A DNA stretch of 64,000 nucleotides. Source: Neobacillus sp. PS3-12. GTDB lineage: Bacteria; Bacillota; Bacilli; Bacillales; Cytobacillaceae. Numbering within the stretch: the stretch's first letter is position 1; every line of letters begins with the position of its first letter. Of this stretch, positions 45,236-53,772 are shown in pieces. The notes beneath the pieces were generated by a model, which was given only the letters and a program-made list of their open reading frames with translations, was not told where the DNA came from and did not search any database. A program made the translations under genes and the position numbers. The stretch spans positions 5,182,001 to 5,246,000 of the forward strand of contig NZ_CP133268.1 of the NCBI RefSeq assembly GCF_030915385.1, given 5' to 3'.

Positions 45236-46071
45236 TGTATAATCGAAAGCTTTTTATGAGTGTACTTATGATGTTGTTACTGGCAATTATTTTTGTGAAT
45301 CCCGCTTATGCGATGGATAAAAATATCCTCAATGAGAAAAAAACAGTCATGCCACCCAAGGAAAAAGTAGACAATATTATTGTTATTGGCCACGATATAG
45401 ATATTAAAGGGAAGGTTGATGTGTCGGCGATTGTTATAAACGGCAATATGCGAATTTCTAAAACCGCCAAGATCAATGGAATTGTTATTGTCTTAAATGG
45501 GAATGTGCACCAAGAACAAGGATCTTATGTAAAAGAAAATATATTAGCCTTAAAATTTACGAATGATGCACTAAACCATTTACTTGTGGGAGCTGCATTG
45601 CTGCTAACGAGTTGGATACTACGTTTTGTTCTTAGTGTCATTTTTGTTCTCCTGACGGTTTTGACAGGACTTCTTTTAAAAAATAGAACTGAGCAAGGGA
45701 TCCCAATGTTTAAGCAGCAAACAGGTAAAGTTTTTCTGGTAGGGATCATTACCTGCTTTGTGCTCCTTGCTATTATGTTGCTGTTAATTATTACGATTAT
45801 AGGAATTCCAATCGCCATTATCCTAGCGATTCCACCGCTCCTTGCTTTTTTAATCGGTTTATCCATCATCAGCCGATATCTCGGCGAAAAGCTGTTCTCA
45901 AACAGTTATACAGCTGGATGGATTAAAGTATTTGCAGGTTCCTTCCTTTTAATATCAGTATTTAATTTTCCGTTTTTTGGCGGGATTGCCTTACTCTGTG
46001 TCTTTTGGTTTTCAAATGGATTACTCGTTTTATGGTTTATAAACAAACTAGGAAGAAAAAGAAAGAAATAA
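45235..46071 (+). CDS. Bactofilin-like/polymer-domain membrane protein of the ECF operon
   Basis: ATG 45235 overlaps the anti-sigma stop (TGATG) and gives 278 residues. A signal-type N-terminus (LMMLLLAIIFVNPAYA) leads to a short beta-strand repeat domain (residues 45-100: IIVIGHDIDIKGKVDVSAIV, MRISKTAKINGIVIV) of polymer-forming cytoskeletal type, then four membrane helices. Part of the sigma/anti-sigma transcript; an envelope role is likely but unproven. Confidence 0.7.
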   Translation: MYNRKLFMSVLMMLLLAIIFVNPAYAMDKNILNEKKTVMPPKEKVDNIIVIGHDIDIKGKVDVSAIVINGNMRISKTAKINGIVIVLNGNVHQEQGSYVKENILALKFTNDALNHLLVGAALLLTSWILRFVLSVIFVLLTVLTGLLLKNRTEQGIPMFKQQTGKVFLVGIITCFVLLAIMLLLIITIIGIPIAIILAIPPLLAFLIGLSIISRYLGEKLFSNSYTAGWIKVFAGSFLLISVFNFPFFGGIALLCVFWFSNGLLVLWFINKLGRKRKK

Positions 46072-46087
46072 TTAAGCTGTGAACAAA

Positions 46088-46117
46088 TAAAAAACCAGGC
46101 ATTTTGCCTGGTTTTTT
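46088..46117 (+). terminator. Terminator of the ECF operon
   Basis: AAACCAGGC/GCCTGGTTT arms with ATTTT loop and TTTTTT after them. Confidence 0.88.
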
Positions 46118-46124
46118 AGCTAAG

Positions 46125-46292
46125 TAGGAAAATATAAATTTTTTCAAAATTTATACTTTCCTATGTCGCACGACGGACAGGATGTCCTAGTCAGGTGAGT
46201 GCCACAGGACGTGGCGCTCTACGAGCCTGGCAAGTGCAACTACGCCTCTGTCTTCGCCCTTATAGGGGCTCGCCAATCGGCGAGTTTTCTTT
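46125..46292 (+). ncRNA. GC-rich structured element with tandem GGA-loop hairpins and terminator
   Basis: Directly after the ECF-operon terminator lies a second structured block. It opens with an 18-base inverted repeat (46125-46142 with 46146-46163, one mismatch). Then come GTCG-CA-CGAC (46165), GGACA-GGA-TGTCC (46175-46187) and GCCAC-AGGAC-GTGGC (46201-46215), and a hairpin GCCC/GGGGC (46256). It ends with CTCGCC-AATC-GGCGAG followed by TTTTCTTT (46269-46292), a plus-strand terminator. From 46165 the GC content is far above the surroundings. There is no long open frame. I infer a small RNA or a mobile intergenic repeat; its presence elsewhere in the genome is unknown. Confidence 0.6.
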
Positions 46293-47340
46293 ATCGTACC
46301 ATTTCCGATTGTACGTAATGATATAACAGTTTTGCCGTATTTTCGATCGAATCTCGGTGGGTTCGTTCAAAAGCATGTGAAGCATCGATTCCAGGTCCAA
46401 TTAAACCATGAACTATATCATGTCCTGAACGAATAGCAGCAGATGCATCAGAGCCATAGTAGGGATAAATGTCTAATTTATATGGGATGTTATGATCGAG
46501 TGCAAGCTTCATTAATCTCTTTCTTAGGCCATAATGATAAGGACCGCTGGCATCCTTTACACAGATTGAAACCGTATATTCATCCGTTGCTTGTCCATCA
46601 CCAATCGCTCCCATATCCACAGCTAAATATTCCACGGTTTCAGGGGGGATATTCGAATTCCCGCCATAACCAATTTCTTCATTGTTTGAAATAAGAAAAT
46701 GAGTGGTGTAAGGAAGAGAGAGATTTTCTTCCTTTAAATGTTTCATTAGTTGCAAAAGAATACCAACGCTTGCTTTATCATCTAAATGACGCGATTTAAT
46801 AAAACCAGATCCCGTTAACTCCACTCGAGGATTAAAGGAAATGAAATCACCAATTTCAATACCAAGCTTTCTAACGTCTTCAGCATTATGTACTTTTTCA
46901 TCAATCCTTACTTCCATGTTTTCTTGGTTTCGTTCGACTTTATCTGAATCTTTATATACATGTACGGAGGTTTGGTGCAAAAGAATCGTTCCTGAATACT
47001 CTTTCCCTGAATTTGTTTCAATTTGACAATATTCGCCTTCAATCGAGTTATATTTGAAGCCTCCAATTAGATCAATTTTCAACCTTCCATTTATTTTTAT
47101 TTCTTTTACCATTGCTCCCAGTGTATCCACATGTGCAGTGAGCAAACGGCTCTTACTTGTGTTTTTTCCATCAATAGTTGCCAATAATCCCCCTTTTAAG
47201 GTTCTTTTTGTAGGGACATTAATGTTATGAAGAAACCTTTCTACAAAAGAAATTGCCTCATTTGTGTTTCCTGTGGGGCTTGGAATTGAAGTTAATTTCG
47301 CAATTAATTCAACAGTATCTGCTGTATTTAGATAGGCCAA
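46291..47340 (-). CDS. M42-family metallopeptidase
   Basis: A 349-residue two-metal aminopeptidase. Metal ligands are visible: TAHVDT, RHLDDK, SNNEEIGYGG (bridging/catalytic Glu pair), VDMGAIGDG and the last His in SHAFERTH. Resembles B. subtilis YsdC/FrvX relatives: cytoplasmic peptidases with tetrahedral assembly. No operon partner; divergent from nothing nearby and transcribed toward the ncRNA element. Confidence 0.92.
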   Translation of the reverse strand: MAYLNTADTVELIAKLTSIPSPTGNTNEAISFVERFLHNINVPTKRTLKGGLLATIDGKNTSKSRLLTAHVDTLGAMVKEIKINGRLKIDLIGGFKYNSIEGEYCQIETNSGKEYSGTILLHQTSVHVYKDSDKVERNQENMEVRIDEKVHNAEDVRKLGIEIGDFISFNPRVELTGSGFIKSRHLDDKASVGILLQLMKHLKEENLSLPYTTHFLISNNEEIGYGGNSNIPPETVEYLAVDMGAIGDGQATDEYTVSICVKDASGPYHYGLRKRLMKLALDHNIPYKLDIYPYYGSDASAAIRSGHDIVHGLIGPGIDASHAFERTHRDSIENTAKLLYHYVQSEMVR

Positions 47341-47360
47341 GTGTTATTCTCCTTTCAATT

Positions 47361-48311
47361 TTATTTAAACCATCCTTTTTTTTTAAACCAAAGAGACATC
47401 CAGGCGCCAATAAAGAACATTAAGAAAAGAGCCCCGTAGTATCCATACTTCCAAGTTAATTCAGGCATATAATGAAAGTTCATTCCATAAACTCCAGCAA
47501 TAAAGGTTAAAGGCATAAAAATGGTTGTTATTACAGTTAAAACCTTCATTACATGGTTTGATTCATGAGAATTTATTGAAATATAACTATCTCGGATGTC
47601 TTGGGTTAACTCACGATTTGCCTCAATTATTTCTGTTAATTTAAGTAAATGATCATGAATATCCGAAAAATATTCTTTTCGTTCCTGAAGGTCTTCAAGT
47701 CGCTGTGAATTGAGTATTCTGTATACTAAATCACGCATGGGAGTGATGGTATGCCTTAATGATAGAAGTTCATGTCTTGTATCAAATAAATCTTCAAGAA
47801 GCACCTCCATTGTTCTTCCCTTTGAATTCTCATCAAGTTCACTTAATGTGTCCTCAATTTTATAAACTAATGGAAAATAATTATCAACCATTTTGTCGAG
47901 AATATAATAGAAAATGTGAGCAGGGTTCCAATCTTTCGAGTCGGGAGCATCTTTTAAACGATCCCAAACTTCATTAATTTCAATCGAGGGATGATGATGA
48001 TAGCTAACTAAATATTCTCTCCCAAGGAAGAAATCTACTTCCTCTTTTTTCATCGTTTCTGGATTTAATGCCTGTGTTACAAAAAATGTATTGGCTGCAT
48101 AGTAATCAAGTTTAGGTCTTTGTAACGTGTAAATGCAATCTTCAACAGCTAATGGATGAAACCTAAGTGGCATCAATAATTGATTCGTTTCTTCTGGCGT
48201 CGCTTGGCTAAAATCGATCCAATACCAATGATAGTTTCCCGAATTTAAATCTTCAAGTTTTATGTCTGTTTCAAGTTTCTTTTCATAACTTAATGCAATC
48301 GTTCTTATCAT
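47361..48311 (-). CDS. corA: CorA-family magnesium transporter
   Basis: Start at ATG 48311, after AAAGGAG, gives 316 residues (the open frame runs on to 48641 without a ribosome site and overlaps the radical SAM gene). A cytoplasmic alpha/beta domain is followed by two C-terminal helices with the pore motif YGMNFHYMPE (GMN) and a basic end FKKKGWFK. Transports Mg2+ and other divalent cations. Its ribosome site lies about 90 bases beyond a terminator of the upstream radical SAM gene. Confidence 0.93.
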   Translation of the reverse strand: MIRTIALSYEKKLETDIKLEDLNSGNYHWYWIDFSQATPEETNQLLMPLRFHPLAVEDCIYTLQRPKLDYYAANTFFVTQALNPETMKKEEVDFFLGREYLVSYHHHPSIEINEVWDRLKDAPDSKDWNPAHIFYYILDKMVDNYFPLVYKIEDTLSELDENSKGRTMEVLLEDLFDTRHELLSLRHTITPMRDLVYRILNSQRLEDLQERKEYFSDIHDHLLKLTEIIEANRELTQDIRDSYISINSHESNHVMKVLTVITTIFMPLTFIAGVYGMNFHYMPELTWKYGYYGALFLMFFIGAWMSLWFKKKGWFK

Positions 48312-48402
48312 TGCTTCTCCTTTGGATGCCCAACGGGTTATGAAATTACCTACACTACCAACAGCATTTCCACAAATAGATAAAAATATTGATAAAGGAA
48401 AA

Positions 48403-48438
48403 AGATAAAAAGAGACACCCGAATATGGATGCCTCTTG
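48403..48438 (-). terminator. Terminator of the radical SAM gene
   Basis: On the minus strand AGAGGCATCC pairs with GGGTGTCTCT (two G-U pairs) and is followed by TTTTTATC. Confidence 0.75.
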
Positions 48439-48444
48439 AAAAAA

Positions 48445-49642
48445 TTAAGAAGATGGAGTTGTTTCTTTTGTTCGCATTGCTTGTGGAATATACACACAGA
48501 ATGGTTCACTTTCCATATAGTCCCCAGTGAGTGCGTAGGTCCGAGAACGGGATCCGCCGCAAATTTTGTTATATTCACAAACTCCGCATTTCCCTTTGTA
48601 ATTATCTGGCTGACGAATATCCTTGAGAACTTTTGATTCACGGTAAATCTCTGCTAAAGGTGTTTCACGAACGTTTCCAACGACAATTGGCAGTAATCCG
48701 CTAGGCATTACATCTCCAGTATGGGAAACGAAAATAAACCCGTTTCCATCATTTACCCCTTTAGGAGCACGCTTTAAACCGTCATGCATTGAGGCAAAGT
48801 CGGTTGTAATGGAATCTTCGTAATGAATTTCACCTTTTTCAATCAGGTGTTCACGTGATTTTTGCTGTAAGACAACCCTGCGGTAATGCTGTGCAGCAGT
48901 TGTTTTGATGTCATATGGCGCAGTTTTACTTAGCTCATAAAGCCATCGGAACACTTTTTCATGTTCAGCAGGGGTAATGCAGGCATCTAATTGTCCTCTT
49001 CCAGTTGGAACTAATAAAAAGATATACCACATAACAGCGCCTAGCTCTTCCACTAATTTTGCCATTTCTTCAAGATGATCATAATTGTAACGTGAAATAA
49101 CGGTGTTGATTTGCAATGGCATATCTAATTCGTTAAGATATTTAATTTTTTCAACTGTCAGGTCAAAGGATCCTGGAGTACCTCGGAAAAAGTCATGAAT
49201 TTCCGTGTAGGTCCGTCTAAGCTAAAGCCCCATCGGGAGAGACCGACATCTTTTGCAAGCTGCATTTTTTCTTTTGTTACGTTTGCTGTTGCACTTGGAA
49301 CCATAGAAACGCGCATGCCTTTCTTCACTGCATAATCTGCAAGTTCGAAAAGATCATCTCTCATCATACAATCTCCGCCTGTAAAAACTAGCATTGGATT
49401 GTTCATATCATAAATGTCATCAATAAGCTTAATGCCTTCTTTATGCGTTAACTCCCGAGGGTCCGGGTAAGTTGTGCGTCTGCGCGGCAGTGAACACATT
49501 TAAGCTGGCACGCTCTTGTTACTTCCCAAATTACAATAAATGGGTTTTTATCATAGTCTATTTCTTTACCGATACCATGTGGATGTCCCATTCCATGCGG
49601 ATGCCCTGTACCATGTGGATGTCCCATTCCATGCATTTTCAT
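48445..49642 (-). pseudogene. Radical SAM/SPASM protein with His-rich N-terminus, two frameshifts
   Basis: Three minus-strand frames code for one protein of about 395 residues. The first holds a GHPHG-repeat N-terminus and the radical SAM motif CQLKCVHC (CxxxCxxC); it shifts near 49467-49475. The second has FTGGDCMMRDDLFELADYA and GFSLDGPT; it shifts at the GG 49203-49204, where GGG would restore the frame. The third ends with a SPASM domain (CGVCEYNKICGGSRSR, CVYIP). It resembles the TIGR04053 subfamily by memory; such proteins often act in peptide or haem modification. No precursor peptide is visible. The real start may be ATG 49642 or 49636. Confidence 0.8.
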
Positions 49643-50070
49643 CACCAAGCTTCATAGTTTTTTAAAAGCATTTCTGACAATACTACTATATTAATCATGC
49701 TTCTAGATTTAATTATAGTTTTGTTGTTTCTCAGTGCATAAGAGGTTTGTTACAATATTTCTACATTCCCATGTCAAATTAAGCAACTAAGATCTGGGAA
49801 TTAACGACTATCAATGATTGTTACTATTTTTTGAACACGGAAATATTAAAAATAGATTACGAGAATGTTACAAAGTGTAAGGGAAAAGAATTGAAAAGAA
49901 ATTCAAACCCTATTGATGAAGGGATGGGAACTTTTCTATTGTTTGTAATATAAAGTGCTCTCACTCCCATTCAAGGGAATTATTGACTAACGGTCCATAA
50001 TTTATCTGTATTTTTCATGAATTGGCATCCTCTATGATGGATGTATAAACAACCAAAAGGGGCGTGCATC
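49643..50070. other. Intergenic region before the LysM hydrolase
   Basis: About 430 bases, AT-rich. At 49866-49881 the string TGTTAC-AAAG-TGTAAG is close to a WalR-type site (TGTWAH-N5-TGTWAH) with a spacer one short, which would fit the cell-wall hydrolase downstream. I see no other gene or hairpin of note. Confidence 0.4.
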
Positions 50071-50874
50071 ATGAAAAAACTTCTAATGACGGCAGCAATG
50101 GCGACTGGATTAATCCTCACTGCTTTTGGGGCTTCTGCAAGTGCAGATGGAAATACGTATACAGTACAATCTGGAGACAGCTTATGGAAAATCTCGCAAT
50201 CCAATCATGTTACAGTCAACCAATTAAAAACATGGAATCAATTATCCTCCGACACAATCTATGTTAATCAAAATCTATTAATTGTTCCTCCGGCTTCTGC
50301 ACCGGCTTCAGCAGTTACCACTAAGGAAACAGTAAGTTATACAGTTAAGGCCGGAGACACTCTTTATGCATTAGCAAAAACATTTGGGACAACCGTAAGT
50401 GATATAAAAAGCATAAACGGCTTAACAGCTGACCTAATTCAAATTGGCCAACAATTAAAAATTCCAACTACTCTAGCAACAACAACTGCACCAGTAGTTA
50501 CAGTACCATCAGTTTCAAAGGCTCAGGCTGTGATTGATGAAGCAAAAAAATACATTGGTGTTTCATATCTTTGGGGTGGAAGTACTCCAGCAGGGTTTGA
50601 TTGTAGTGGGTTGGTAAATTATGTGTTTAATAAAGTGGGAGTTTCAGTTCCAAGAACGGTGGCGACTCTTTGGGTGGCAGAAAAACCAGTTAGTGCACCA
50701 AATCCGGGTGACCTTGTCTTTTTTGACATAAATCAAACGGGAACCGCAACACATGTAGGTATTTATACCGGAGATAATAAATTTATTCATGCTGGTTCGA
50801 CAGGTGTAACAATTTCCGATATGACCTTAACCTATTGGAAGACAAGATATATGGGAGCTAAGACAGCATTATAG
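50071..50874 (+). CDS. LysM-NlpC/P60 cell-wall endopeptidase
   Basis: ATG 50071 after AAAGGGGC gives 267 residues. Signal peptide (residues 1-28, ending ASADG), two LysM repeats (NTYTVQSGDSLWKISQ and YTVKAGDTLYALAKTFGT) and an NlpC/P60 domain with catalytic Cys near 178 (FDCSGLVNYVF), His in THVGIYTG and FIHAG. Same design as B. subtilis LytE/CwlS: D,L-endopeptidases that cut peptidoglycan stem peptides. The region upstream has a WalR-like site. Confidence 0.95.
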   Translation: MKKLLMTAAMATGLILTAFGASASADGNTYTVQSGDSLWKISQSNHVTVNQLKTWNQLSSDTIYVNQNLLIVPPASAPASAVTTKETVSYTVKAGDTLYALAKTFGTTVSDIKSINGLTADLIQIGQQLKIPTTLATTTAPVVTVPSVSKAQAVIDEAKKYIGVSYLWGGSTPAGFDCSGLVNYVFNKVGVSVPRTVATLWVAEKPVSAPNPGDLVFFDINQTGTATHVGIYTGDNKFIHAGSTGVTISDMTLTYWKTRYMGAKTAL

Positions 50875-50911
50875 ATATTTGAATAATTTGAAAGAATAAA
50901 TATACATGACC

Positions 50912-50950
50912 AAAAAAGAAAGACCAGGCAATTTGCCCGCTTTTTCTTAT
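50912..50950. terminator. Hairpin with T run
   Basis: Short palindrome GGCAATTTGCC flanked by GAAAG and CTTTTTC, between convergent genes; a modest terminator. Confidence 0.5.
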
Positions 50951-50953
50951 TTA

Positions 50954-51292
50954 TTATTGGACTTGACTTGCACATTGTTGTACCATAATAACTTTGTCAA
51001 AAAAACTTTTTAACATCAACCAACGTGCGGGATAGGTCGTAATATAATCTTCGATAATTTGCGGAGAATACATCATTAAACAATCTAATTGTTTTCTTTT
51101 TGATTTTAAATCATAGTATAGGGCATGCGGAATTGTATAATGATCATGAAGCTGGTAAGGATTTAACTTTGTTACTTTTATTTTTTGTTCCTGAATATAA
51201 GTTGTTAATGCCTCTTTTTGTATTTGAATACTATCTTGTAGGGTTAATCCATTTAGCTTTACTTTTTCATTGATTAGGTAAATTCCATTCAT
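50954..51292 (-). CDS. Hypothetical 112-residue protein
   Basis: A soluble alpha/beta protein starting MNGIYLINEK and containing LNGLTLQDSIQIQKEALTTY, reminiscent of the N-terminal part of small serine-recombinase-like proteins, but without the catalytic Ser motif. The C-terminus has two cysteines. Function unknown. The upstream sequence GGAGGATCTT gives a ribosome site. Confidence 0.55.
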   Translation of the reverse strand: MNGIYLINEKVKLNGLTLQDSIQIQKEALTTYIQEQKIKVTKLNPYQLHDHYTIPHALYYDLKSKRKQLDCLMMYSPQIIEDYITTYPARWLMLKSFFDKVIMVQQCASQVQ

Positions 51293-51417
51293 AAAGATCC
51301 TCCAAACAAAAATGATTTTAGTATCTTTATGGACAGAGCTGATTCATTATATACTTGTTTTATATAGAGGAGGACATATCAAAGTACATAGTATTCTTGG
51401 TATCTGGGCTTTTCTTT

Positions 51418-51446
51418 ATAAAAAAAGACCCAGCACGGGCTGGGCG
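51418..51446 (-). terminator. Minus-strand terminator
   Basis: CCCAGC/GCTGGG arms followed on the minus strand by TTTTTTT. Confidence 0.85.
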
Positions 51447-51459
51447 TTATTAAATCTTT

Positions 51460-51502
51460 ATGATGGTTAGGAGGAGGTCCTCTAGGAACCTGTCCTAATC
51501 AT
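51460..51502 (-). repeat. Imperfect hairpin near MFS 3' end
   Basis: ATGATGGTTAGGA and TCCTAATCAT form a stem with a bulge; the interior AGGTCCT and AGGAACCT also pair imperfectly. Lies about 80-120 bases downstream of the MFS stop on the minus strand. Confidence 0.45.
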
Positions 51503-51580
51503 ATCTAAAAACAATGAACAATCTATGAACGAAAAATTAATTGTTTTTGAAAGTGCAATGAATTTTGGCAAATTTATGAT

Positions 51581-52952
51581 TTAATTATTAAAGAGTCTGG
51601 TTTTTGACCCAAGCCCTTTTGTAAACCACAGACCCATTAGGAAGCTTAGTGAGCCGAATAAAATTAAAATAAATCCTAGAAAGTGCATATGTTCTGCAGT
51701 AAATGCATCTCCGAATACAAGTCCCAGAACAATCGATGATAAAATGGAACCAAAATATCGGCAGGTTTGGAATAAGCCAGATGTTGTTCCGATCATTCCT
51801 GGCTGGACTTTCTTTAACCATAGCAGCTTGAAGGACAACATTTAGGATTCCATAACTCATTCCTAAAAGAATTAAAATGAACCCCATTCCAAAGATAGGA
51901 GCATGGACAAAAAAAAGCGTAAAGAGTATTCCTCCGATCACTAATAGCAAGGAACCTGCGTTAATCGGCTGGTTTGCGCCAATTTTGTCGATCCATTTTC
52001 CTGTTATAGGTGATATTAATACACTTGCACCAGACATAAATAGCATAAATAATCCACTAGCTTTAACACTGAATTGTAATTCGTCCTGAAAATAACTGGG
52101 AAGACCAAAAAATAAACAGTAGAAAAAAATATTCAGGCAGATAAATTGCAAATAAACCCATGAAAGCCTTGGCTCTGAGCGGAATAAGCGGATATCGATA
52201 AAAGGCTCACTCTCTTTTAATTCCCACCAAATAAATATGGAAAGTAGAACAATTCCCGCTACTCCTGAAATAAAATGAATATTCGTTTTAAATGAAAGTA
52301 AAAACCATAAAAGAAAAACAATTCCAGCAGAAAACAGTGCAATTCCAATCAAGTCTATATGTGAAAGTATTTCTTTTAATTGGCTTTTTTCTTTCTTTTG
52401 ATCATTCGGGAATAAGAACCATCCAAGTATGAAGCTAATAATTAAGAAAGGAAAATTGATCCAAAAAATAGCTGGCCAATCACCCCAAACAATTAAAAAT
52501 CCTCCTGCAGTTGGGCCGAGTGATGTCATCGCAGAAGCAAAAATCGCTAACACTGCTAATGCTGATGCTTGACGATCACGAATATGATTTCTTATTAAGG
52601 TTACCCCTGACGGGTAGATGGCGCTGCTGCCTATGGATTGAATTAACCTCATCATGATGAGCATGAAAAATGACGTCGACAGCGGTGCACCAATTGCTGA
52701 AATTGCAACGAGGATTAACCCGACTAAGTAAGTTTTTTTGCTGCCAATTAAATCGCCAATTTTGCCTGTAACAGGCTGAGCAACGGCGCTAGCTAAATAA
52801 AATGATGAGATTAACCATGAAACGGTTGTAAAGGACAGATGAAAATCCTTTTGAATACTATGTAAAGCCAAAGAAATCATCGAAGAATTCAGAGGATTTA
52901 ACATTGTTCCTGTTGCTACCGCTGTTAAAAATAAAGTTCGATTTGATTTCAT
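51581..52952 (-). pseudogene. MFS transporter (drug-type), C-terminal frameshift
   Basis: Frame A (to 51588) gives 12-14 helix drug/H+ antiporter sequence (motif A IGDLIGSKKTYL; SSMISLALHSIQKDF) but ends in an unrelated tail; frame B (51581-51841) contains the natural C-terminus GTTSGLFQTCRYFGS and ends with a charged tail. The frames join if one base is removed near 51798-51803 (CCAGCCAGGAATG reads with one base too many). So the true protein is probably about 455 residues. Substrate unknown; promiscuous efflux is inferred. Confidence 0.8.
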
Positions 52953-52979
52953 TTCTTTTCCTTCCCAATGCTGTCTTTC

Positions 52980-53546
52980 CTATTCGTTCAATTGAGATAA
53001 GAATTCCTCAGTAGTCCTTAGTTTACCAATCCGTGGAAAAATAAACCGAATCGATGCTTCATGGGCTTCCTGTGTGAAGGTGGTCATTGCATCTGTTATA
53101 AAGATTTGATTGTATCCATATTGGTACGCTTCTCTTGCTGTGCTTTCAACCCCAATATTGGTGGCAATTCCACATAATACGATTGTATCAATCCCACGAC
53201 GGCGAAGCTGGAGATTTAAATCAGTGCCAAAAAAGGCTCCCCATTGCCGTTTTGTGACCACATAATCCTTTTCGGATACCCTAAGCTCAGGAATAAGTTC
53301 GTCCCAGCCAAGAGGCCGATTGACAGCTGGGGTGTCAGTTGGGTCAACCAGAGGATGTAAACTTTCCTTGCCATCTAAAAAACTGACTCGAACAAAACTA
53401 ATAAAACCATTATTTCTACGGAACAAATCAACAAGTTTTACAGCATTATCTACAACTTCTTTGCCACCAGGTGCGGCGACAATTCCTTTTTGTAAATCAA
53501 TAAGAACTAAAGCCGTTTTTTTGAAATCAATATGTAAGTTGTCCAT
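52980..53546 (-). CDS. Isochorismatase-family cysteine hydrolase
   Basis: ATG 53546 after AGGAGG gives 188 residues. Cysteine hydrolase fold with Asp in LVLIDLQKGI, Lys in TKRQWGAFFG and the catalytic Cys in LCGIATNIGVEST. Related to YecD/YwoC-type amidases or nicotinamidase-like enzymes. It lies 27 bases after the MFS gene start region on the same strand, so the two might be co-transcribed; substrate unknown. Confidence 0.9.
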   Translation of the reverse strand: MDNLHIDFKKTALVLIDLQKGIVAAPGGKEVVDNAVKLVDLFRRNNGFISFVRVSFLDGKESLHPLVDPTDTPAVNRPLGWDELIPELRVSEKDYVVTKRQWGAFFGTDLNLQLRRRGIDTIVLCGIATNIGVESTAREAYQYGYNQIFITDAMTTFTQEAHEASIRFIFPRIGKLRTTEEFLSQLNE

Positions 53547-53772
53547 TTGAAGTCCTCCTAAATGTCTTTCACATTTACTTCTGTATCTTACCTCTATTGG
53601 TTTTGATAAGGCAAATTTCAACTATATGGATAAATCAATGCTATTTAGCACTAACGAAAGAGGGATTTGAAAGGTTATGACACCGGACATAAAAATTATC
53701 ATTCTAGAATAAGAATCATGATGAATATATATAAATTAGAGTCTTTTTTTAGTTAAAAATGGGAGGCGTCTA

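Larger units (their letters stand above)
51293..51580. other. Intergenic region with minus-strand structured element
   Basis: Between the hypothetical gene and the MFS gene, both minus strand. It holds a strong minus-strand terminator at 51418-51446 and a long imperfect hairpin at 51460-51502, about 80-120 bases past the MFS stop, so either the tail of the MFS mRNA or a separate small RNA. Confidence 0.5.

Noticed and set aside
46165..46260. Remnant transposon end
   Set aside because: No transposase frame, target duplication or long terminal inverted repeats enclosing a gene; the structured element ends in its own terminator. A MITE-like repeat remains possible but is unproven here.
48311..48641. 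Long N-terminal extension of CorA up to 48641
   Set aside because: It overlaps the radical SAM gene on the same strand, has no ribosome site, and the family starts near MIRTIAL; the ATG at 48311 has AAAGGAG.
51581..51841. Independent small MFS-like gene
   Set aside because: It is the natural C-terminus of the larger MFS frame, separated only by a one-base shift.
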